From Brevundimonas sp. UBA2388 (GTDB lineage: Bacteria; Pseudomonadota; Alphaproteobacteria; Caulobacterales; Caulobacteraceae), in contig DDSO01000148.1 of the NCBI GenBank assembly GCA_002343425.1, positions 244 to 14,493 of the forward strand: a DNA stretch of 14,250 nt. Reading direction: 5' to 3'. The position numbers and the translations under genes are program-made. The notes beneath the pieces are model-generated. The model saw only the letters and a program-made list of their open reading frames with translations, was not told the DNA's origin and made no database searches. Below are positions 5,462-13,289 of the stretch, piece by piece. Position 1 is the first letter of the stretch. Each line of letters opens with the position of its first letter.

Positions 5462-6553
5462 TTGGCGGACGGCGTTGTCCCGGCGGAGATCGATCAGGCG
5501 GCGCGGGACGGGCGCGGCCTGACCTATCCGCATCCGGTCCCGCCCGGGTTTGGGGAGGCGATCGAGGTCGCGCCGGGCGTACTGTGGATGCGGCTGTCGA
5601 TGCCGATCGCCCTGAACCACATCAATGTCTATGCGATCGAGGACGGTGAAGGCTGGGCCCTGATCGACACCGGGCTGAACATTCCCGACTCGCGCGACCG
5701 CTGGGACGCACTGCTGGAAGGACCGCTGGGCGGGCGGCCGGTGACGCGGGTCATCTGCACCCATATGCACCCCGACCATATCGGACTGGCGGGCTGGCTG
5801 TGCGAGCGGACGGGCGCGCCGCTGGTGATGACGCGGGTGGAATATGTCACCGCGCGGATGCTGCTGGCGGATACCGGACAGCCGGCGCCGGAAGCGGGGG
5901 CGGTCCACTATCGCGCCGCGGGCTGGGATGAAGCGCAGATCGAGACGTACCGGCGGGAATACGGCCAGTTCGGCCGGGCGGTATCGCCGATGCCGACCGG
6001 CTATGTGCGTATGCGCGAGGGGGACCGGCTGAGCATCGGCGGGCAGGACTGGCGCGTAGTGGTCGGCGAGGGGCACAGCCCGGAGCATGCCTGCCTGTGG
6101 CGCGAGGCCGACGGCGTGGTGCTGGGCGGGGACCAGATCCTGCCGCGGATATCTTCGAATGTGTCGGTCTGGCCGACCGAGCCGGACGCGGATCCGCTGG
6201 GCGACTGGCTGGACTCGCTGGAGCGGATGAAGGGGATCCTGCCCCACGACGGCCTGATCCTGCCGTCGCATGGCGAGCCTTTCCATGGCGTGCACACGCG
6301 GCTGGACGCCCTGATCCGGGGGCATGAGGTTTCGCTGAAGCGGCTGGAGAAGACGTTGCAGACGCCGAAACGGGCCGTCGATGTCTTCGGCGCCCTGTTC
6401 GCGCGGGCGGTCGGGGACGGGGTGCGGGGGATGGCCACGGGCGAGGCGATCGCACATCTGAACTATCTGCTGCGTCGGGGCCGGGTCAGCAAGGTCCGCG
6501 ATGCGGACGGGGTGGACTGGTGGACGATGATCAAACGGGGAGAGGCGGCGTGA
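5462..6553 (+). CDS. MBL-fold metallo-hydrolase with C-terminal winged helix
   Basis: A metallo-beta-lactamase-fold hydrolase of the LACTB2/glyoxalase-II-like group with a complete dinuclear metal site: THMHPDH (His101, His103, Asp105, His106), GEGHSPEH (His205), LGGDQ (Asp224) and LPSHGEP (His270). Residues about 290-360 resemble the beta-lactamase-associated winged-helix domain. It has no signal peptide and is cytoplasmic. The TTG at 5462 is preferred because GGAG (5452-5455) lies 6 nt upstream; a TTG at 5450 in the same frame is possible and would add four residues. The stop overlaps the crotonase start by four bases, so the two are coupled. That partnership suggests thioester or acyl-CoA hydrolysis (inference); the substrate is not determined by the sequence. 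Confidence 0.88.
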   Translation: MADGVVPAEIDQAARDGRGLTYPHPVPPGFGEAIEVAPGVLWMRLSMPIALNHINVYAIEDGEGWALIDTGLNIPDSRDRWDALLEGPLGGRPVTRVICTHMHPDHIGLAGWLCERTGAPLVMTRVEYVTARMLLADTGQPAPEAGAVHYRAAGWDEAQIETYRREYGQFGRAVSPMPTGYVRMREGDRLSIGGQDWRVVVGEGHSPEHACLWREADGVVLGGDQILPRISSNVSVWPTEPDADPLGDWLDSLERMKGILPHDGLILPSHGEPFHGVHTRLDALIRGHEVSLKRLEKTLQTPKRAVDVFGALFARAVGDGVRGMATGEAIAHLNYLLRRGRVSKVRDADGVDWWTMIKRGEAA

Positions 6554-7323
6554 GCGACCAAATTCAGACGGAACTGTCGGGCGGCGTCCTGACCGTCACC
6601 CTGGCGCGGCCGGAGAAAAAGAACGCCATCACCCAGGCCATGTACGCCGTGCTGGCCGAGGCGACCGTACGGGCGCGGACCGACGACGCCGTACGGGTGC
6701 TGGTCTTCAAGGGCCAGGGCGACAGCTTCTCGGCAGGCAACGACATCGCCGACTTCATCGCGCTGGGCTCGCAAGGGCAGCAGCCGGCGCAGATGCCGGT
6801 GTTCGACTTCCTCAAGGCGCTGGCTGAGCTGGACAAGCCGGCGGTGGCGGCGGTGCGGGGGCGGGCGGTCGGGATCGGCCTGACGATGCTGCTGCATTGC
6901 GACATGGTGGTGGTGGCCGAGGACGCCCTGCTGTCGGTTCCCTTCATCAACCTGGCGCTGGCCCCCGAGGCGGCGTCCTCAATGCTGCTGCCGGCGGTGC
7001 TGGGTCATCAGCGGGCGTTCGAGCTGTTCGCGCTCGGCGAGCCCATCGACGGGCGGACGGCGGTGGCCTGGGGACTGGCCAACCGGGCGGTCCCGGCGGA
7101 TCAGGTCGACGCGGTCGCGGCGGACCTGGCCGGCAAACTGGCCGCGCGGGCGCCCAACTCCATCCGCAAGACCAAGCGGCTGATGCGCGACGCGGAGCGG
7201 CTATGGACCCTGATGCAGCGCGAGGGCGAGGCCTTCGGGAGCCAGATGACCAGCCCCGAGGCGATGGAGGCCTTCATGGCCTTCAGCCAGAAGCGCGCCC
7301 CCGACTTTTCAAAAGCCGGTTGA
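6550..7323 (+). CDS. Enoyl-CoA hydratase/isomerase family protein (ECI2-like crotonase)
   Basis: 257 residues of the crotonase fold, acting on acyl-CoA thioesters. The oxyanion-hole motifs are FSAGNDI (60-66) and GRAVGIG (104-110). The two glutamates of true enoyl-CoA hydratases (rat Glu144 and Glu164) align here with Thr112 and Phe132. Instead, Glu140 in APEAASS, following VPF, matches the catalytic glutamate position of delta3-delta2-enoyl-CoA isomerases of the ECI2/peroxisomal type. Isomerase activity is therefore more likely than hydration (inference from motif alignment by eye). The start is GTG at 6550, overlapping the MBL stop as GTGA with purine-rich GGGGAGAGG upstream; an in-frame ATG at 6520 inside the MBL gene is less likely. 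Database labels will probably say 'enoyl-CoA hydratase'. Confidence 0.9.
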   Translation: MSDQIQTELSGGVLTVTLARPEKKNAITQAMYAVLAEATVRARTDDAVRVLVFKGQGDSFSAGNDIADFIALGSQGQQPAQMPVFDFLKALAELDKPAVAAVRGRAVGIGLTMLLHCDMVVVAEDALLSVPFINLALAPEAASSMLLPAVLGHQRAFELFALGEPIDGRTAVAWGLANRAVPADQVDAVAADLAGKLAARAPNSIRKTKRLMRDAERLWTLMQREGEAFGSQMTSPEAMEAFMAFSQKRAPDFSKAG

Positions 7324-7357
7324 TTCGCAGGTCGGCGAGCCCTAGTTGCGCGCCCTC

Positions 7358-7834
7358 ATGTTCGACGCCCCCGCCAGACCCGCGCCGCTGCGCATAGAGA
7401 TCGAAGCCCCCGGCGATGCGGCGGCGGTCGAGGCGCTCGTGCTGGCCGCCTTCGGTCCGGGCCGGTTCGCCAAGACGGCGGAGCGGTTGCGGGAGCGGGC
7501 GCGGATCGCGGCCGGGTTCGTGGCGCGCGAGAACGGACAGGTCATCGGCTCGGTGCGGCTGTGGGCCATCACCATCGACGGACAGCCTGCGTTGTTTCTC
7601 GGCCCCATCGCGGTTTCGGCGGCCAGCCGCCGGGCCGGACTGGGGGCCGATCTGGTGCAGGCCTGCGTGGATCACGCCGGGGACGCCGGCATCCTGCTGG
7701 TCGGTGATCTTCCCTGGTTCGGCCGGTTCGGATTCCGGCCGGCGCCGGATGCGCGGCTGAACGGGCCTGTCGATCAGCGGCGGGTGCTGTGGCGAGGCGA
7801 TGGCGAGGCGGCGGGAGCGGTGCGACCGGCCTGA
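7358..7834 (+). CDS. GNAT-family N-acetyltransferase (YhbS-like)
   Basis: 158 residues forming a single GNAT domain that transfers an acetyl group from acetyl-CoA to an unknown amine. The acetyl-CoA-binding motif A is LGPIAVSAASRRAGLGADLV (81-100) with the R-R-x-G-x-G signature. The later block LVGDLPWFGRFGF (114-126) is typical of the YhbS group. The start is uncertain: ATG at 7358 is chosen, while a TTG at 7346 in frame would add four residues, and neither has a strong ribosome-binding site. It follows the crotonase by 34 bp on the same strand and is probably in the same transcript. Confidence 0.85.
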   Translation: MFDAPARPAPLRIEIEAPGDAAAVEALVLAAFGPGRFAKTAERLRERARIAAGFVARENGQVIGSVRLWAITIDGQPALFLGPIAVSAASRRAGLGADLVQACVDHAGDAGILLVGDLPWFGRFGFRPAPDARLNGPVDQRRVLWRGDGEAAGAVRPA

Positions 7835-7886
7835 GTTCGGTGGTCGACGCCTTTCCGATCCGCCCGACGCGGCCTAAGTCTTGGCC

Positions 7887-8453
7887 ATGGTGGAATCCCC
7901 GGACAGCAAGACCGGACTGGCGGGCGTCGCGGCGGCGGCGAAGCAGGCGCCGGGTCGTGGGCTGCCGCCGGTGCATCTGTGGCACCCGGCCCATTGCGGC
8001 GAGATCGACATCGTCATTCGCCGCGACGGCCTGTGGATGCATGAGGGCTCGCCGATCGGGCGGGCGGAACTGGTGCGGCTGTTCTCGACCGTGCTGCGCA
8101 GGGATGAGGACGGCTATGTGCTGGTCACGCCGGGCGAGAAGCTGTCGATCACGGTCGAGGACCTGCCGTTTCGCGCCGTGAGCGTTGCACAGCGGGGCGA
8201 GGCGCTGGTCTTCACCACCGATGTCGGCGACGAGACCGAGGCCGGACCCGAGCATCCGATCCGCGTCGATACGGATGCAGAGACTGGCGAGCCTTCGCCT
8301 TCCGTGCACGTCCGCGCCGATCTGTGGGCCCGGATTGTGCGACCGGTCTTCTATGAACTGGTCGAGATGGCGACCGTCGAGAATGGGCGGCTGACGGTGC
8401 GGTCGGGCGGCGTGGCGTTCGCGCTCGGTCCGGTCGGGGCGGGCGTTGAATGA
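7887..8453 (+). CDS. DUF1285 domain-containing protein
   Basis: 188 residues with the blocks of the DUF1285 family: CGEIDIVIRRDGLWMHEGSP (37-56), IGRAELVRLFSTVLRRDEDG (57-76) and YVLVTPGEKLSI (77-88). The protein is soluble, with no signal peptide. The fold is known from structural genomics, but its biochemical role is unknown to me. The ATG at 7887 is chosen; a TTG two codons upstream (7881) is also in frame, and no clear ribosome-binding site separates them. Its stop overlaps the next ATG as ATGA. The order DUF1285 – CoA pyrophosphatase – cca recurs in alphaproteobacteria (recall), which makes a shared housekeeping role plausible. Confidence 0.88.
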   Translation: MVESPDSKTGLAGVAAAAKQAPGRGLPPVHLWHPAHCGEIDIVIRRDGLWMHEGSPIGRAELVRLFSTVLRRDEDGYVLVTPGEKLSITVEDLPFRAVSVAQRGEALVFTTDVGDETEAGPEHPIRVDTDAETGEPSPSVHVRADLWARIVRPVFYELVEMATVENGRLTVRSGGVAFALGPVGAGVE

Positions 8454-9109
8454 GTCTGGCGACCCTGCGCGAGCGTCTGATCGAGCAGCTGGAACCGGCG
8501 GGCAGCTGGACAGCGGATCGTGCGCCCGCGCGGTCGGACTTCGACCTGAATCCTGACGCCGAGCGGCCCGTGCGGACGCTCAGGCCTGCCGCGGTTCTCA
8601 TCCCGGTGATCGCCGGCCCGGAGGGGGCCGTGGTCCTGATGACCCGTCGGTCTGACAGTCTGGCCAGCCACACGGGCCAGATCGCCTTTGCCGGCGGGCG
8701 GCTCGATCCCGGCGAGACGGCGGTCGAGGCGGCCTTGCGCGAGGCCTTCGAGGAGGTGGCGCTGGACCCCGCGCTGGTCGAGGTGCTGGGCGTCGGCGAC
8801 GCCTATGAGACCGGCACCGGCTTTCTGGTGACGCCGGTAATTGGCTGGCTGACCGCCACGCCGGCCACGACCCCGTCGCTGGACGAGGTGGCCGAGGTGT
8901 TCGAGGTGCCGTGGGACTATCTGATGGATCCGGCCAACCATCGCCGCGACTCCTATGACCGCGAGGGCCAGCCGCGCCGCTGGTACTGGGCCATCACCCA
9001 TGAGGAGCGCTACATCTGGGGCGTGACGGCGGGGATCGTGCGGGCGCTGCGGACGCGGCTTTACGGCGAGGATGCCAGCGCCGATGTGGTCGCGGAGGAC
9101 GCGGCGTGA
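8450..9109 (+). CDS. CoA pyrophosphatase (Nudix hydrolase, NudL/YeaB-like)
   Basis: 219 residues. It hydrolyses CoA or its derivatives to 3',5'-ADP and 4'-phosphopantetheine-type products. The CoA-pyrophosphatase signature VLMTRRSDSLASHTGQIAF (62-80) with AGG directly precedes the Nudix box: Gly83, Glu89, Arg97-Glu98 and metal-binding Glu101-Glu102. One deviation from the textbook box is Ala104 in place of the final glycine (EEVAL). The expected family pattern HxGQIAFPGG has Ala for Pro here. The ATG at 8450 overlaps the DUF1285 stop, and the 3' end overlaps cca by four bases, so all three are translationally coupled. Confidence 0.93.
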   Translation: MSLATLRERLIEQLEPAGSWTADRAPARSDFDLNPDAERPVRTLRPAAVLIPVIAGPEGAVVLMTRRSDSLASHTGQIAFAGGRLDPGETAVEAALREAFEEVALDPALVEVLGVGDAYETGTGFLVTPVIGWLTATPATTPSLDEVAEVFEVPWDYLMDPANHRRDSYDREGQPRRWYWAITHEERYIWGVTAGIVRALRTRLYGEDASADVVAEDAA

Positions 9110-10323
9110 TGCGGCTCGACGACCAGCCCTGGCTGACGGATTCGGCGACCCGCGCCGTCATGGCCGCGCTGGAAGCAGCGGGTGGCCCCGGTTGCGCCCG
9201 CTTCGTCGGCGGCTGCGTACGCAACGCCCTGATCGGCGCGCCAGTGGCCGATATCGATATCGCGACGACCTTGAAGCCTGAAGCGACCGACCGGGCCATC
9301 CGCACCGCCGGTCTGAAGTCTGTGCCCACCGGCATCGCCCACGGCACGGTGACGGCGGTGTCGGAGCGCCAGCCGTTCGAGATCACCACCCTGCGCCGCG
9401 ACGTCTCCACCGACGGGCGAAACGCCACCGTGGCCTTCACCGACGACTGGGCCGAGGACGCGGCGCGCCGGGATTTCCGCCTGAACGCCCTGTACGCCGA
9501 CGGCGAGGGGCGGGTGTTCGATCCGACCGGCGAGGGCGTGGCCGATGCGGCGGCGGGACGGATCGTCTTTGTCGGCGATCCGGAGACGCGCATCCGGGAG
9601 GACTATCTGCGCATCCTGCGCTTCTTCCGCTTCTTCGCCTGGTACGGCCGGGGCGAGCCTGACCGGGCGGCGCTGGCGGCCTGTCGGGCGTTGGCGTCCG
9701 GGATGACGCGGCTGTCGGCCGAACGGGTCTCCAAGGAGTTGATGACCCTGCTGGCCGCGCCCGATCCCCGCGTCGCCATGGCGGCGATGGCCGAGGCCGG
9801 GGTGCTGGCGCAGATCCTGCCGGAGGCGGAGAGGGGTCCGTTGTTCGATGGAGCGGTCAAGACGAGCGTCGATCCCGTCATCCGCCTGATGACATTGATG
9901 CCGATCGACGAGCGCCTTGTGAGAGATGTCTCGATACGCCTGCGATTTCCAAACTCAACCCGCGACCGGCTGGCCGATGCGGCTCGCGCCGCGCCCGTCG
10001 CAAGCCTGACGATGCGCGATCCCGAGGTCCGGGCCGCCGTCTATCGCCACGGCCAGCGCGCCGTCGCCGATGCCTTGCATCGACGCTGGGCGGAAACCCC
10101 CGGAGAGGCGGATGCCGCGCAACGTTTGCTGGCGTTGGCGGAAGGCTGGCGGCGCCCGTCCATGCCGGTCGGGGGCCGGGAACTGGCCCGACTGGGCGTC
10201 GAACCGGGGCCGGAGACGGGGCGGCTGCTGAAGGCGTTCGAGGAGCGGTGGATCGCCGAGGACTTTCCGTCAGAGGGTCATGCCGAACGGCTGGCCGCCC
10301 TGCTCAATCCGCCGCGCGGGTGA
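9106..10323 (+). CDS. cca: CCA tRNA nucleotidyltransferase
   Basis: Adds or repairs the 3'-CCA end of tRNAs using CTP and ATP; cytoplasmic and normally essential or nearly so. 405 residues of class II type. The catalytic head shows FVGGCVRNALIG (33-44) and the metal-binding DID (Asp49, Asp51). It is followed by the RRDFRLNAL motif (121-129), which in class II enzymes contacts the incoming nucleotide region, and the neck motif RILRFFRFFAWYG (169-181). The GTG at 9106 has GGAGG (9094-9098) at 7 nt; the adjacent ATG at 9109 is an equally possible start one codon later. The last 20 bp overlap the convergent minus-strand EEP gene. Some family members carry a C-terminal HD domain; no clear HD motif was seen here. 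Confidence 0.95.
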   Translation: MMRLDDQPWLTDSATRAVMAALEAAGGPGCARFVGGCVRNALIGAPVADIDIATTLKPEATDRAIRTAGLKSVPTGIAHGTVTAVSERQPFEITTLRRDVSTDGRNATVAFTDDWAEDAARRDFRLNALYADGEGRVFDPTGEGVADAAAGRIVFVGDPETRIREDYLRILRFFRFFAWYGRGEPDRAALAACRALASGMTRLSAERVSKELMTLLAAPDPRVAMAAMAEAGVLAQILPEAERGPLFDGAVKTSVDPVIRLMTLMPIDERLVRDVSIRLRFPNSTRDRLADAARAAPVASLTMRDPEVRAAVYRHGQRAVADALHRRWAETPGEADAAQRLLALAEGWRRPSMPVGGRELARLGVEPGPETGRLLKAFEERWIAEDFPSEGHAERLAALLNPPRG

Positions 10324-11287
10324 TCTCAACCACCACCGGGCGATGGTCCGAACCGGTCGGGCGGCCGAGCCGGCGGCTGACGAAGGCGAGGTCCGGCGAG
10401 GCGTAGATCTGGTCGATGGTGATCGCCAGAGCCGAGGGCACGGCGGCGGGCCAAGTCCCGGGAAAGCCCGGCGCAGGACGAAGGCCGATGTCGCGCTGGA
10501 CCTGTTTGCCGATGCGGGCGGTGGAGACGCTGTTGAAATCGCCGGCGACCACGACGGGACCGTTCAATCCCTCAAGCATCTCATCCAGGGCCATCGTCTG
10601 GCTGATCTGCCCCCACGATTCCTCGAAGGGCCACGGTCGGGTCAGATGGATGCTGACGAGATTCAGCGCGCCGAGGGGTGTCGCCGCCCTCGCTCCGACC
10701 GCCTCTACCCCGGCCGGCCGGGGGAGCGCGGTGAGCGGATAGCGGGAGGCGATCACCGACCGGACCGCGCCGTTCGGGCGGTGAATCCGGGGGCTTGCGA
10801 TCCGATGGGGATAATCGCCGACCAGCGCATCCAGATGGGGTGCAGTGGCGTCGCCCAGCTCGATCAGCATGACGACGTCGGCGTCGGCCTGACGGATGGA
10901 GGCGGCGATGGCGTCCAGATCGCGGTTCCGGACCCAGAGGTTGGCGGAGTAGAGCCGGATGGTGTCGGCTCCGGCCTCGGGGCGTGAGGCCGTTGGATAC
11001 CACTGGGGGCCGACGGCGATCAGCAGCAAGGCGGCCGGCACGACCGCCGCGGCGGCCCACCGCCGCTGTTTGACGAACACGAGGAAGAGGCCGAGCCCCA
11101 CGGTGGCGAACAGGGCGGGCGCCGTGAACTGGGCCAGCAGATCGGCGTACTGGTTCCGCATGCCGGAGAGCGCGACCAGACCCACGAACGTCGGGGTCGC
11201 GATCAAACCCGCCAGGGCGAGCCGGACGAGCCACACGAGCCGATTTGCGAACGATGCTTGCCTTTCCGGCTGAACGAGGTTCGTCAT
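10304..11287 (-). CDS. Membrane-anchored endonuclease/exonuclease/phosphatase family protein
   Basis: 327 residues. Three hydrophobic segments (about 19-41, 53-72 and 77-95) precede an EEP-superfamily hydrolase domain from about residue 108, a layout seen in many bacterial inner-membrane EEP proteins. Active-site motifs are present: SANLW (Asn116), LIELGD (Glu143), SIHLTRP (His214), AGDFNS (Asp250, Asn252), IDQIY (Asp292) and GSDHRPV (Asp314, His315). With three membrane spans and an N-terminus likely inside, the catalytic domain is probably periplasmic (inference). The substrate is unknown and could be a phosphoester of lipid, sugar or nucleic acid. The ATG is at 11287. The gene is divergent from the DUF4112 gene 33 bp away, and tail-to-tail with cca, overlapping it by 20 bp. 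Confidence 0.88.
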   Translation of the reverse strand: MTNLVQPERQASFANRLVWLVRLALAGLIATPTFVGLVALSGMRNQYADLLAQFTAPALFATVGLGLFLVFVKQRRWAAAAVVPAALLLIAVGPQWYPTASRPEAGADTIRLYSANLWVRNRDLDAIAASIRQADADVVMLIELGDATAPHLDALVGDYPHRIASPRIHRPNGAVRSVIASRYPLTALPRPAGVEAVGARAATPLGALNLVSIHLTRPWPFEESWGQISQTMALDEMLEGLNGPVVVAGDFNSVSTARIGKQVQRDIGLRPAPGFPGTWPAAVPSALAITIDQIYASPDLAFVSRRLGRPTGSDHRPVVVEITRAAD

Positions 11288-11309
11288 GGCGCGTTACGGT
11301 CTCGCTTCA

Positions 11310-11315
11310 GGAGGG
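11310..11315 (+). promoter_or_regulatory. Ribosome-binding site fixing the DUF4112 start
   Basis: GGAGGG lies 5 nt before the ATG at 11321. The same frame is open back to 11258 with an upstream start that has no such motif and would overlap the divergent gene, so 11321 is preferred. Confidence 0.75.
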
Positions 11316-11320
11316 CAGAG

Positions 11321-11800
11321 ATGGCCAGACGGTCCGTCGCGGATATCGAGAAGATCTGGTCCAATGTCGAGGGCGTCAAGAAACTGTCCGACCGGGCGGT
11401 CGGAATCGGCCCGTTCGGAATCGGGCTGGACGGCCTGCTGACGTGGATACCGGTTGTCGGGTCGGTCTACAGCCTTGGCGCCTCCGGTTGGTTGCTGCTG
11501 CAGGCGGTGCGGGCAAGGGCCACCCCGGCGACACTGGCGCAGATGTTCGGCTATCTGGGACTCGACGGCGTGATCACCCTGACTGGCGAGGTCCCGCTGC
11601 TGTCGATCGCTCCGGACCTGCTGGACGTCGTCTTCCAGGGCCACCTGCTGGCGGCCAAGGCGCTGCAGAAGGACATTGAGACCACCCACTGGGTCGAGGC
11701 CAATGAGCGGGAGGCGCGGGCCTCAGGCGCCTATGAGGGCCATGTCGCCGACATGCGTCGGAACCCGAAGCTGCGGCGCATCGTCTATCTGCACGACTGA
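11321..11800 (+). CDS. DUF4112 domain-containing membrane protein
   Basis: 159 residues. The domain runs from about residue 25 to 120. It shows the family pattern of GIGLDGLLTWIPVVG (33-47), a hydrophobic segment (47-63), ATPATLAQMFGYLGLDGVI (67-85), and a second GEVPLLSIAPDLLDVVFQG (89-107). One or two membrane passes are likely. The C-terminal 40 residues are charged. DUF4112 has no known biochemical function that I can state. The gene is 61 bp ahead of the ECF sigma factor on the same strand, so co-transcription is possible but not shown. Confidence 0.85.
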   Translation: MARRSVADIEKIWSNVEGVKKLSDRAVGIGPFGIGLDGLLTWIPVVGSVYSLGASGWLLLQAVRARATPATLAQMFGYLGLDGVITLTGEVPLLSIAPDLLDVVFQGHLLAAKALQKDIETTHWVEANEREARASGAYEGHVADMRRNPKLRRIVYLHD

Positions 11801-11861
11801 ACCGCTTGACGAACTCCCGCAGTCACCGCCATTTCCAACCCATGCTTTGCCGGACCACTGA

Positions 11862-12422
11862 ATGAGCGCGATTCTGACCCGAGACGAACTGGCCCAGGCG
11901 CTCGGCCGCGCGGGCGAAGGGGACCGCGCCGCCTTCCGCCGCGTCTATGAGGCGACCTCGGCGAAGCTATTGGGCGTGACCCTGCGTATCTTGGCTGACC
12001 GACAGCTAGCCGAGGACGTCTTGCAGGACACCTATCTGACCGTATGGAGGAAGGCCGGGAGCTTCGACGCGTCCCGTGCGAGCCCCATCACCTGGCTGGT
12101 GACCATCGCCCGCAACCGCGCGATCGACCGGCTGCGGTCGGGCGCTGCGATGCGCAAATCGACGCCGATCGATGAGGCTGTCACGGTCATCGCGGACGAC
12201 GCCCCTTCTCCGGCGCAGGCGCTGGAGACCGGCGACGACGTGCGGCGTCTGAACGACTGTCTCGGTCAGCTGGACGACAAGACCGGGGGCGCCATCCGCA
12301 CGGCCTTCATGGAAGGCGTGACCTATGACGCCCTCGCCGTGCGCGAGAATGTGCCGCTGGGGACGATGAAGAGCTGGATCCGGCGCGGATTGATGCGGCT
12401 GAGGACGTGTCTCGAATCATGA
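11862..12422 (+). CDS. ECF-family RNA polymerase sigma factor (SigK-like)
   Basis: 186 residues containing only sigma regions 2 and 4, as in ECF (group IV) factors that direct RNA polymerase to stress or envelope regulons. Region 2 spans about 26-92, including DRQLAEDVLQDTYLTVWRK (46-64) and the -10-recognition segment ITWLVTIARNRAIDRLR (76-92). A 37-residue acidic linker follows, and region 4 spans about 130-182, with the helix-turn-helix YDALAVRENVPLGTMKSWIR (155-174). The ATG at 11862 has only a weak ribosome-binding site. The stop overlaps the next start as ATGA, and that partner is an RskA-type anti-sigma factor, which supports assignment to the SigK/RskA-like class. The cognate signal and regulon are unknown. 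Confidence 0.93.
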   Translation: MSAILTRDELAQALGRAGEGDRAAFRRVYEATSAKLLGVTLRILADRQLAEDVLQDTYLTVWRKAGSFDASRASPITWLVTIARNRAIDRLRSGAAMRKSTPIDEAVTVIADDAPSPAQALETGDDVRRLNDCLGQLDDKTGGAIRTAFMEGVTYDALAVRENVPLGTMKSWIRRGLMRLRTCLES

Positions 12423-13147
12423 CCGACTCGACCGATATCGGCGGAATGGACGAAGATCAGGCCTTGGCCGGGGAACTGGCCTTGCGCGTTCTTTCGCCAG
12501 AGGACGAGGCCGCGGCCCGCGCCCGTGAGGCCGCCGACCCCGCCTTCGCCTCCCATGTGGATGCCTGGAATGAGCGGCTGGGCGGACTGGCCCACGGGAT
12601 CGCGCCGGTGGAGCCCTCGCCCTGGGTCTGGCCGCGCGTGGAGGCGGGGCTGACGCCGCCGGCCGCCGCCAATGACAATACGGTCGTCTTCTGGCGGCGC
12701 TGGGCCATCGGATCGACGGGCCTGCTGGCGGCCAGTCTGGCGGCGGTTGTCATGCTGGCGATGCAGCCGCAGCCTGCCCCGGTCGCCCCCGTAGCTCCGG
12801 CGCCCGCAGTCATCCGCGTCGCGACCCTGACGCTGGAGAGCGGCGCGGCGGCGATGACGCTGGCCTATGACGCCGGCACCGGCGAACTCTATCTGGCCCC
12901 GACCAACGAAATGGCGGGCGATGCGCGGGTGCCGCACCTGTGGCTGGTCATGCCGGAGGGCGGGGTCCAGCTGGTCGGCGCCATCGACGGCTCGTCTACC
13001 TCACGCCACAGCCTTGGCCAGGCGCTGTCCGGCCCCGCCGGATCCGCGAACGCCGTCGCGGTCTCCATGGAGGCTCCCGGCCATACGCCGGCGCCGAACA
13101 AGCCGGACGGCCCGGTCGTCGCCCAGGGTGTGTTCCAGCGGCTCTAG
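12419..13147 (+). CDS. Anti-sigma factor, RskA-type, single-pass membrane protein
   Basis: 242 residues. The cytoplasmic N-terminus (1-94) has the anti-sigma pattern DQALAGELALRVL ... ADPAFASHVDAWNERLGGLA, with no HxxxCxxC zinc motif, so zinc-based redox sensing is not indicated. A transmembrane segment lies at about 95-115, then a Pro/Ala linker (117-130). The extracytoplasmic RskA C-terminal domain ends in a variant of its characteristic motif, VSMEAPGHTPAPNKPDGPVVAQG. It should hold the ECF sigma factor at the membrane until regulated proteolysis releases it (family knowledge). The start ATG at 12419 overlaps the sigma stop; an in-frame GTG at 12407 is possible but less likely. Confidence 0.92.
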   Translation: MTDSTDIGGMDEDQALAGELALRVLSPEDEAAARAREAADPAFASHVDAWNERLGGLAHGIAPVEPSPWVWPRVEAGLTPPAAANDNTVVFWRRWAIGSTGLLAASLAAVVMLAMQPQPAPVAPVAPAPAVIRVATLTLESGAAAMTLAYDAGTGELYLAPTNEMAGDARVPHLWLVMPEGGVQLVGAIDGSSTSRHSLGQALSGPAGSANAVAVSMEAPGHTPAPNKPDGPVVAQGVFQRL

Positions 13148-13248
13148 GCTGCATCCGCCGGCCATCTGACGCCGTAGCTGTCGTGACGGGTACGATCGCG
13201 GTGTCGCGCAAGCGCGCCGCCTGGTCCTGACAGCCTGCGGGCCCGTCG

Positions 13249-13289
13249 GCGGGGAGGCCGTCCAGCCCTTCCAACTACGGTCTCCCCGC
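13249..13289. terminator. Hairpin after the anti-sigma gene, possible terminator
   Basis: GCGGGGAGGCCGT (13249-13261) pairs with ACGGTCTCCCCGC (13277-13289) over 13 bp with one G-T wobble, around a 15-nt loop. It stands about 100 bp after the anti-sigma stop. The downstream sequence TACCATTTCG is not a proper T-tract, so a classical intrinsic terminator is doubtful. It may instead mark the end of the operon by a structure-assisted or Rho-dependent route. Confidence 0.35.

Noticed and set aside
4314..5522. 402-codon plus-strand frame opposite the cysteine-repeat gene
   Set aside because: It has low-complexity Gly/Ala composition, while the minus-strand frame has a signal peptide, ribosome-binding site, cysteine repeats and a correctly oriented terminator.
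11806..11834. TTGACG at 11806-11811 as the -35 of a promoter for the ECF sigma gene
   Set aside because: At a 17-nt spacing the -10 position reads CCATTT, a poor match. No ECF-type paired motif was convincing either.
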